NCBI GenBank assembly: GCA_964536965.1 | Contig: CAZIAL010000009.1 | Location: 1-64,000 of the forward strand | Reading direction: 5' to 3' | Source: JACMQW01 sp964536965 | Lineage (GTDB): Bacteria > Bdellovibrionota > UBA1018 | Length of the DNA: 64,000 nucleotides | In this document: positions 36,375-44,947 of the stretch, piece after piece | Layout of the letters: each line of letters opens with the position of its first letter | Numbering within the stretch: position 1 is the stretch's first letter | Notes under the pieces: model-generated | Databases searched by the model: none | What the model was told of the DNA's origin: nothing | Seen by the model: only the letters and a program-made list of their open reading frames with translations | Made by a program: the position numbers and the translations under genes

Positions 36375-37382
36375 TTAAATCGCCCGTTTCGCGCGTCCGC
36401 GAAGTAAAACCAGGTTCGTCGTCGACTGACCCATCTTTTTTCCGTCCGCGATGAATTCGTCCAAGGCAAGATGCATTTGTCCCTCGACCTTCGAGAAGTG
36501 GACCCGGAGAAACGCTTCGAAATCGAAAGGAACGATGGACTTGACGATTCGAAGCGCCGTGCGAATTCCGAATGGAGTTGCGGCGATTTTTCCGAAGAGG
36601 CCGGCGCCCGAGTCAGCCACTTTTTTTCGTTTCGCCTGAATCGCGGTCATTTCCCGCATCGCGCCCGCGGCGAGCTGGATGTTCTCGCCATTCGTGAAAC
36701 GATCGAAAGACCATTCGCACCGCTCGAGTCCTGCGACGACGCTCCGGAGGAGGGCCTCGGGCACCGCGCTTTCGACGAAATCGGCCGGAGCCGTTTTCGA
36801 GGGAAGCCCGGCCGCGTGATAAAAGTCGCAGGCTTCGCGCGCGGCCTCCGGGTCGAGCGAAGTCCAGATCGCGGGCGAGACCTTCGGAATATAAAATGCG
36901 TAGCCTGGCTCGGCGAACGGTTCTCCCGGAAGTGGAGCCAGATAGCTCATGATGGGAATCCGGCCGGTCACGGCCCGCATTTCCGCGCCCGGCCCGAAAT
37001 GGGCGATCAGTTTGTTGCGGAGCAGTTCCGGATCCCCGGCGTTCGGTTGGAGGCTCCAGACCTTCGCATTTCCGGACGACTCGACGAGACCTTCCAGCCA
37101 ACCCGATTCGCGAAACTTATCCGAGGGGAGGGTGATCAGTATCGCGTCGTATTTCTTTTCCTTCATTTCGGAAAAGGAGGAAATCAGGCTGAAATCACGG
37201 AAGATTATAGGTTCCGCGTCTTTTCCGCGCCAGTGATAGAGCCGGATTCCCGCCTCGAGATCTTTCTGGTGTTTCGGCTTGACGAGGTAGGTGATGCGCG
37301 CGCTCCCGGCGGGGGAGCGTTGCGAAGAGAGGTAACCATAAACCGCTCCAACCGCTCCCGCCCCGACAATGAGTAGTTCCAT
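36375..37382 (-). CDS. Ketopantoate reductase-like (ApbA/PanE family) oxidoreductase
   Basis: The 335-residue protein starts with the dinucleotide-binding GAGAVGAVYGYL motif and has a C-terminal helical domain as in 2-dehydropantoate 2-reductase. The classical RLxGRxxxN substrate motifs are not obvious and no pantothenate genes are nearby, so I give the family but not the substrate. A cofactor-binding Asn in LQPNAGDPELL fits. It is on the strand of smc, 119 bases downstream of nothing on that strand, and divergent from the papain-like gene. Confidence 0.7.
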   Translation of the reverse strand: MELLIVGAGAVGAVYGYLSSQRSPAGSARITYLVKPKHQKDLEAGIRLYHWRGKDAEPIIFRDFSLISSFSEMKEKKYDAILITLPSDKFRESGWLEGLVESSGNAKVWSLQPNAGDPELLRNKLIAHFGPGAEMRAVTGRIPIMSYLAPLPGEPFAEPGYAFYIPKVSPAIWTSLDPEAAREACDFYHAAGLPSKTAPADFVESAVPEALLRSVVAGLERCEWSFDRFTNGENIQLAAGAMREMTAIQAKRKKVADSGAGLFGKIAATPFGIRTALRIVKSIVPFDFEAFLRVHFSKVEGQMHLALDEFIADGKKMGQSTTNLVLLRGRAKRAI

Positions 37383-37444
37383 TTTTTTGACTCTCCTCGA
37401 ATTTCAGAGACACTTCAATTCTCGAGTCATGGAGGGCTCACCGA

Positions 37445-38602
37445 ATGCGAAGTTTTATTGGATGGGGACTTTTCGCGTTTTTTATTTCGATCGTTCCGGG
37501 GGGAGCGAACGAAGGCCGAACTTCGCCCGAAGTGACCTCGGCATGCGATAGCCTGGTCGACCTACGCGCCGCGGGGCAACCTCTCGAAGGGCTGGTGCCC
37601 ATCTCCCAAGGTTACGAGGATACGAACCTTTGTGGATTTTTCACTTTTTCCGCTTATCTCGACGCTTACCGAGTCAGTCGCCGCGGTGAACGAGGCGCAG
37701 ACCTCGCACGGTCGAGTGCGGTCGCGATCGGCGTCGATAACGCCATTCGGAAGAATTTTCCTTTCTGGTTTCCGGTCCAGAATTCCACCGACCCGCTCGC
37801 TCTCCGTGTCGGACGTTGGGGGTCTACGTTTTGTTCGCTCGCCCGCGCCGTCCAGGAAGTCGGCTACTGCGCCGATGCGGGATTGCCGACTCAGACTCTC
37901 GACGAGACGGCGAAATTCGCCGATATCACGACCCTGCTCTATGGACATCTCCTCGAACTCGCCGAGACGCGAGCTGCGGTACGGCCAAAAAAACTCGCCG
38001 CGATCATGCCGGTCATTTACGGTAAATACCTCGGTTGGAACGCGACGGTGCGCAATCGAAACGGCGAGATTCCGCCCGCCATGGGTCAGGACGCGATGCG
38101 CGCAGTTATCGAGAAGCATGTCGAACGTCCTTACGAATCGATTCGAAAGATTTTTCTTTCGAAATGCTCGCAGCCCATGAACCGGAACAATGATCTGCGG
38201 TTCAGGTCCTGCGAAGGCGAACTTTACGTCGGGCTCGACGTCACCGGAATTCCAACCCGCGATCAGGATCCTTTACGTTCGGAGCGCGCTTCGGTTCGCG
38301 TCCAGGAACTACTCTCCCGTCCGAATGCGATGCCCGTGCCCTTCGCCTATTGCTCGCAGGTGTTGATCCAGGGCAAACGATACGACGGAGCCGCTCCCAT
38401 CGGAAAGTGCGGCATTCACTGGTCGCTCATCGCCGGGAGAAAGAAGATCGGCGGCGAATGTCATCTCCTCGTACGCAACAGCTGGAACCCGGAAGACGAG
38501 GCCGACTATTCCAAGGACTGGATCATCGACGGTGGAGACATCTGGGTCCGCGAGAAGGAACTGACGCGTTCCATGCTCGTGGTCCAGTGGCTGGAAGAGT
38601 AG
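37445..38602 (+). CDS. Exported papain-like (C1-fold) cysteine peptidase candidate
   Basis: The 385-residue protein has a short N-terminal hydrophobic segment consistent with a signal peptide. Residues about 50-65 read ISQGYEDTNLCGFFTFSAYLD. This matches the papain oxyanion Gln followed by the catalytic Cys of a CGxxxxF motif. Near the C-terminus CGIHWSLIAG supplies a His and VRNSWNPE an Asn, in papain order. About 10 cysteines suggest disulfides and an extracytoplasmic location. The fold call is by motif only. It starts after a GGAGGG site. Confidence 0.65.
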   Translation: MRSFIGWGLFAFFISIVPGGANEGRTSPEVTSACDSLVDLRAAGQPLEGLVPISQGYEDTNLCGFFTFSAYLDAYRVSRRGERGADLARSSAVAIGVDNAIRKNFPFWFPVQNSTDPLALRVGRWGSTFCSLARAVQEVGYCADAGLPTQTLDETAKFADITTLLYGHLLELAETRAAVRPKKLAAIMPVIYGKYLGWNATVRNRNGEIPPAMGQDAMRAVIEKHVERPYESIRKIFLSKCSQPMNRNNDLRFRSCEGELYVGLDVTGIPTRDQDPLRSERASVRVQELLSRPNAMPVPFAYCSQVLIQGKRYDGAAPIGKCGIHWSLIAGRKKIGGECHLLVRNSWNPEDEADYSKDWIIDGGDIWVREKELTRSMLVVQWLEE

Positions 38603-38630
38603 CGCACGACTCGCGCACAGAGAAACGACG

Positions 38631-38666
38631 TGGGGCCCGGAGAGCTGATCAGCTCTCCGGGCCCCA
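38631..38666. repeat. 36-base perfect palindrome
   Basis: Every base from 38631 to 38666 is self-complementary about the central GATC, with arms of GGGGCCCGGAGAGCT. In RNA it gives a very stable 16-bp hairpin on either strand. It lies 28 bases after the papain-like gene and at the far end of the candidate leftward ncRNA. No T-run follows on the plus strand, and only GTCGTTTC on the minus strand, so it may be a bidirectional transcription barrier rather than a classical terminator. Confidence 0.9.
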
Positions 38667-38954
38667 AATTCGTACTCGGGTTTCCCCGAAGACTGGCCGA
38701 CTCTCAGAAGGTCGTCCTATTATTTCATCCGTCGCAGATACGAAGTAGGCTTTGATACCCTCTCCGCTTTCAGACCGGCTCACGCCGGGAACTGATCCAC
38801 GCTCGGCTTCGAATATTTAATTTTTTAGGCAGGGGGGTTCGAACCTGATCAAAGGTTCGTTCCGTATTTAGCTAGCGCAGTCCTCCGTCGCGAACAGAAG
38901 ATTCGATAGCTCACGAGCTCCGCAAGGTCCTTGTAACGATCGGACTTGCCCGTG

Positions 38955-39038
38955 CTATTTCAACTTCGGCGGCCCGTGCTCGGGCACTCGAAGTTCCAAA
39001 AGCTTTGCGTAGACTTTGAAGCGATTCGCTTCTTTCAT
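38955..39038 (-). CDS. Possible 27-residue small protein inside the candidate ncRNA
   Basis: ATG at 39038, stop at 38955, with GGAGG ten bases upstream, an excellent ribosome site. The peptide is basic (MKEANRFKVYAKLLELRV...). The GGAGG lies in the motif GCGACGGAGGAC, which recurs at 38880-38891 without such an ORF, and the ORF overlaps two hairpins. The ribosome site may therefore be coincidental. Confidence 0.3.
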   Translation of the reverse strand: MKEANRFKVYAKLLELRVPEHGPPKLK

Positions 39039-39172
39039 CACTTACGTCCTCCGTCGCAGTCGTTTCTGTCTGCTGCGATCTACTTAAAAATAGATTACCA
39101 AAACGGTCGGAAAAGGCAAGTTTAAAACTGAATATTTTTTCACAATTCTCACTGTCGTAAAAGCTGACAGAA

Positions 39173-39188
39173 GTGTCGGCTTCGACAC
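39173..39188 (-). terminator. Hairpin after the outer-membrane barrel gene
   Basis: Read leftward, GTGTCG-AAGC-CGACAC lies 40 bases past the barrel gene stop. It is followed by a second small hairpin (CTGTC/GACAG) with TTTT in its loop. It is plausible as the end of the glyS-ppdK-barrel unit, separating it from the ncRNA region; the T-run is weak. Confidence 0.35.
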
Positions 39189-39227
39189 CACAGAAGAATC
39201 AGCGGAAAAAGGCTGTGGCGGCGATGA

Positions 39228-40148
39228 TTAGAAACGAACGAGAAAACGAGCGCCGACGGCCATGTAACTCGTCGATAACGTGGATTCGAATGCGCCGGCG
39301 GTCGGTGCGCTCGTCGTCCCGGTCACCTTGATGTCGCCCGGTTTAAAGTAGCGAAAGTAAAGTCCGAGATCGAACTGCTCGCTGAGACGATAGTCTCCGC
39401 CGAGCACGCCACCGATGAGGAGGCTCGTCGCCGTTTGTTGCTTCACGGAAACGGTATTTCCTTCGAGAGTCACGTTGCTCTGGGCGTTTTGGGAAAGAAA
39501 ATAAAAGCCGAGCGTCGGTCCGAGATAGAGCGTGATTTTCTCGCCCGCCGGAATCAGGAGCTGGGGCACGACGTCGAAGTAAGAGATTTCGTTCCCCGTC
39601 TGGCTGTCTTCCTGGAGCTGGGAGAGCGCGATTTCCGCGGCAACGCGAAGATAAGGCGCCACCCGGTAGCTCGCTTCGCCCATGAACAGGATCGAACTTT
39701 TAAACTTCTTTTTCTCCGGCGTCGAAGCGGTCCCCGCGAACGTTCGGGTGACCGTACCCGAAGGCGAGAGATTCATGCCGAGCGAAAACGCCGCCGCCCA
39801 AGGGCTCGCGCTTTCATCGACACGCTCCTCAGGTTTCGCCGCGCTCTTTCGTTTTCCTGTCGGACGGGGTTTCGACGCTCTCGGAGCCGGCTCGCCTTCG
39901 GCGGCGATCACGCACTTCTGGTTCACGCCGAAGACGCCTTGGGGCGTGCGAAAGACCGTGAATTTCTCATCGCGAAGGATTTGCGATTTTTTCAGGGTCA
40001 CTCCCTCGAAAGCGGAAGCATCGGTCGCCGCCCATTTCTTATTCGCCAACTTATAGACTTTGCATCCAGTCGAAAGATCGATCGTGCGATCGGCGGCGCT
40101 CGCCGGCGTTGCGAAAAGAATGGCGAAAAATGGGAGTAAAAGAATCAT
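39228..40148 (-). CDS. Outer-membrane beta-barrel protein with N-terminal extension
   Basis: The 306-residue precursor has a signal peptide (cleavage after ASAA). A small N-terminal domain (about residues 20-85, two cysteines, GCKVYKLANKKW) precedes a Lys/Pro/Arg linker (about 88-105). From about residue 115 it has alternating amphipathic strands of an eight-stranded barrel, ending in the outer-membrane signature RFLVRF with terminal Phe. OmpW/OmpA-like barrels look like this; ligand unknown. Its start overlaps the ppdK stop by four bases. Confidence 0.8.
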   Translation of the reverse strand: MILLLPFFAILFATPASAADRTIDLSTGCKVYKLANKKWAATDASAFEGVTLKKSQILRDEKFTVFRTPQGVFGVNQKCVIAAEGEPAPRASKPRPTGKRKSAAKPEERVDESASPWAAAFSLGMNLSPSGTVTRTFAGTASTPEKKKFKSSILFMGEASYRVAPYLRVAAEIALSQLQEDSQTGNEISYFDVVPQLLIPAGEKITLYLGPTLGFYFLSQNAQSNVTLEGNTVSVKQQTATSLLIGGVLGGDYRLSEQFDLGLYFRYFKPGDIKVTGTTSAPTAGAFESTLSTSYMAVGARFLVRF

Positions 40149-42938
40149 CCGGATACTTTCCTCTTTCGTTGGGGTTCCCGGATCGCGGCCTGTGCGGCGG
40201 CCAACTTGGCGATCGGCACGCGGTAAGGCGAACAGCTTACGTAATCCAGTCCGTAGTGATGACAGAGTACCACACTTGTAGGATCGCCACCGTGTTCTCC
40301 GCAGATTCCGAGCTTGAGGCCCGGTCTTTCCGCTCGGCCCTCTTCGATCGCGATTCGGATGAGGCGGCCCACTCCATGGGGATCGAGGGTCGCGAAGGGG
40401 TCCTTTTCGTAGATTTTAGCCTCGAGGTAATCCTTCAGGAACAGTCCAGAATCGTCGCGAGATAGCCCGTAGGTGGTCTGAGTGAGGTCGTTCGTCCCGA
40501 AACTGAAGAACTCGGCATATTTTGCTATATCGCCGGCAGTGAGCGCCGCGCGGGGAAGCTCGATCATCGTCCCGATCAGATAGTCAATTTCCCGACCCTT
40601 GCGGAAAGGTTTGCCGCTCTTGGCGGTAAACTCCGCAAGGATCTTGGTCGCTTCCTCTTCGCAGTACTCGCGGACGAACCGAAGTTCGCGCCAGTCGCCG
40701 ACGAGCGGAATCATGATCTCGGGAATGATGCGAAAACCTTCTTCGAGGACGAGTTCGCAGGCCGCCTCGAGAATCGCGCGAATCTGGGTCAGGTAGATTT
40801 CCGGATAGCTGATTCCGAGGCGCACGCCGCGGTGACCGAGCATCGGATTGAACTCGTGCAAGGTTTCCTGTTTCCGCTTCAGTCGCTCGAACGAAACGTC
40901 GATCTTCTTCGCGAGGGACTGCAATTCCTCGTCCGAATGCGGGATAAACTCGTGCAGCGGCGGATCCAGGAGGCGGATCGTGACCGGAAGGCCCTTCATC
41001 TCGCGAAAGATTCCCTTAAAGTCGCTCTTCTGCATCGGAAGGATTTTTTCGAGGGCCCGATTTCTCGCATCCAGCGTATCGGCGAGGATCATCTCGCGAA
41101 CCGCGTCGATACGATCGGATTCGAAGAACATATGCTCCGTTCGGCAGAGGCCGATACCTTCGGCGCCAAACCCGCGTGCAACCTTGGAATCCTGCGGCGT
41201 ATCCGCATTCGTGCGAACGGAAAGGGTACGCACGGAATCGACCCAGCCCATCAGAATTTTAAAGTTCTCGTCCAGCGAGGGAAGAATGGTCGGTACGCGT
41301 CCCTTGATTACTTCCCCGGTCGATCCTTCGAGAGTGATCCATTCGCCTTCGAGGATCGTGGTCGAACCGGCTTGGAATTTCTTCGTTTCGTAGGAAATTT
41401 TCGCGGATGCACAGCCGGCCACGCAGCATTTTCCCATGCCGCGCGCGACGACCGCCGCATGGGAGGTCATCCCGCCGCGTGCGGTGAGGATTCCTTCCGC
41501 GACGGACATCCCGTGGATGTCCTCGGGCGAAGTTTCGATGCGCACCAGGATGACTTTGCGTCCGAGCTCCTTCACCCATTTTTCGGCGGTGTCGGGGTCG
41601 AAGACGACTTGGCCGCAGGCCGCGCCCGGAGAGGCGGGTAAGCCTTTCGCGATGACCTCTTTGCGCGCCTTCGGATCGAGTCTCGGATGGAGCAACTGGT
41701 CGAGTTGTTCCGGAGCGACGCGAAGAATGGCTTCTTCTTTCGTGATCAGTTTTTCGGCGACCATGTCGACCGCGATTTTAATCGCTGCCGGAGCGGTCCG
41801 TTTCCCGTTCCGCGTCTGGAGCATGTAGAGCTTGCCGTTTTCGATCGTGAACTCGATATCCTGCATGTCGCGATAATGCTTCTCGAGACGTTGGTAGACT
41901 TTCACGAGATCGGCGTATGCCTTCGGCATCACCTTTTCGAGCGTGACCGCGTTCTGGGTTTCACCGGTCCGGGAGCCTTCGTTGATCGGCTGCGGAGTAC
42001 GAATTCCGGAAACCACGTCCTCGCCTTGCGCATTCACGAGAAACTCGCCGTAAAATTTTCTTTCACCTGTCGAGGGGTCGCGAGTGAACGCGACGCCCGT
42101 GGCGCAGTTATCCCCCATATTCCCGAAGACCATCGCCTGGACGTTCACCGCCGTGCCCCAGGATTCGGGGATGTCGTTCAGTTTGCGGTAGGTATTCGCC
42201 CGCGGATTCATCCATGACGAAAAAACCGCGCCGATGGCGCCGCGGAGTTGCTCCCAGGGATCTTCCGGAAAGGTCTTTCCGTTCGAACGCACGATCTGCT
42301 TGTACTTCTGTACCAGTCGCTTCAGATCTTCGCCGGTCAGCTCGGTATCGTGCTCGACGCCGCGTTCATGTTTCATGTCCTCGAGCGCGATTTCGAAATG
42401 GTTCGAGTGGATGTCGAGAACCACGTCCGAGTACATCGCGATGAAGCGGCGGTAGGAGTCGTAGCTGAATCGAGGATCTTTCGAGTTTTCGACCAGACCC
42501 TGGATAGTGAGATCGTTCAACCCCAGGTTCAGGATCGTATCCATCATCCCGGGCATCGAGGCGCGCGCCCCCGAGCGGACCGAGACGAGGAGGGGGTTGT
42601 CGGCATCCCCAAATTTCTTGCCGATCTGCTTTTCCATCTTCGCGACCGCGGCGCGCAGTTCGGCTTCGAGGGAAGGCGGGTACGTCCGATTTTCGGCGTA
42701 ATAATAAGTGCAGACTTCCGTGGTGAGGGTGAAGCCTGGAGGAACGGGCAGACCGAGCCGGGTCATGCCGTGGAGATTCGCGCCCTTGCCGCCGAGCAGG
42801 TCCTTTCGGGTTTCGACGCCGTCGGCTTTTCCGCCTCCGAACGAATAGATGTATCGGGTAGCGGACCTCTTCGCGACGGTCTTTTCCCGCACCATCTTAA
42901 GGGATTTCGCGCCGAGTTTCAGAATCGGCTTCTTCGGT

Positions 42939-44297
<1,359 letters not shown>

Positions 44298-44467
44298 ATT
44301 CCTCAGAAGTAACAAACCGGGGGGGCGAGTTCAATGAAGGCGAGGCGCGTTAATACGAAAGCCTCTTCTCTGGCGGACCTCGATCCATAACCGGATCGGA
44401 GAGATTCGCGATCTGTAGTGGTGATGGCTTTGCCGCGGCGATTCGTTCTGCGTTGGAACCTGCTTTT

Positions 44468-44665
44468 TCAGCGCCACATCCGCAAACTGGCCGCCATATG
44501 CGCGAGCTGGTTAAACAGGGCTGCATAATTGCCCTCAAAGTTCAGATGCGCCAGCTGTCCTTCTAGGTTCTCAAGCTTTGCGAGAGTTTCTGATCGGCGA
44601 GGAAGTAGCGTTCGGTGTATACGCTTCGAACCAAGGCATCTCGGCGAACTCTGCCGAGCCAGATT
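44468..44665 (-). pseudogene. Possible decayed coding remnant in the 44.3-44.95 kb gap
   Basis: The 650 bases between glyS and the next gene hold no convincing intact gene and are A+T-richer than the surroundings. Read leftward, a 66-codon frame without a good start has protein-like composition (LEGQLAHLNFEGNYAALFNQLAHM). An overlapping frame upstream also looks coding (WLGRVRRDALVRSVYTERYFLADQ). That suggests a frameshifted remnant about 80 residues long. No family is recognised. A 62-codon ORF on the same strand (44350-44538) is weaker. The rest shows nothing I can name. Confidence 0.3.
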
Positions 44666-44947
44666 TTAGAAACGGAAGAACTCAAGGTCCCGCAGGTCTA
44701 CACCGCCGAGGCTTCTCGTTTGCTTTGTGAATCGACGCGTTTTCTTTATTCGAAAGGATTGCATTAGAACTCATTTTGAGACCTTTGCCCTTTCACTGGA
44801 AATCGTTCGCTTTTGTGTGTTTTTAGAAAGCGCTCTAAGCATTCGCGTGCACTCGTCAGATATCTGACAGCCATGCGATAGTCTTAGCAATCGCTCAACT
44901 GACTCGGGATGATTGCGCAACTCGTTCAAGTCTCCTAATCTTAGAAA

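Larger units (their letters stand above)
38631..39090 (-). ncRNA. Candidate structured non-coding RNA of about 450 nt
   Basis: This gene-free stretch has at least eight hairpins when read leftward. Examples are GAAGCG/CGCTTC at 39018-39032, a two-part hairpin AACTTCG/CGAAGTT enclosing GCCCG/CGGGC at 38962-38995, and CAAGTCC/GGACCTTG at 38923-38948. CGAACCT/AGGTTCG lies at 38840-38859. CCGGC-GTGA-GCCGG (38775-38788) and TCGGG-GAAA-CCCGA (38676-38689) have GNRA tetraloops on the minus strand. A long-range TTCGTA/TACGAA pair (38739-38744 with 38669-38674) closes the last. The core GCGACGGA occurs three times. An A+T-rich segment at about 39090-39150 could hold the promoter. It does not show tmRNA or RNase P signatures that I can see. 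Confidence 0.5.

Noticed and set aside
38837..38845. GGTTCGAAC, resembling a tRNA T-loop
   Set aside because: No acceptor, D or anticodon arms fit on either strand; it is part of the CGAACCT/AGGTTCG hairpin. The tmRNA 5' and 3' signatures were also looked for and not found.
39173..39188. GGCTTCGAC resembling the tmRNA 5' consensus on the plus strand
   Set aside because: It is one arm of a small hairpin, and the following sequence runs into the barrel gene rather than a tmRNA body.
44350..44538. 62-codon minus-strand ORF
   Set aside because: Weak start context, Cys/Trp-rich unlike a real small protein, and another frame over the same bases reads more protein-like.
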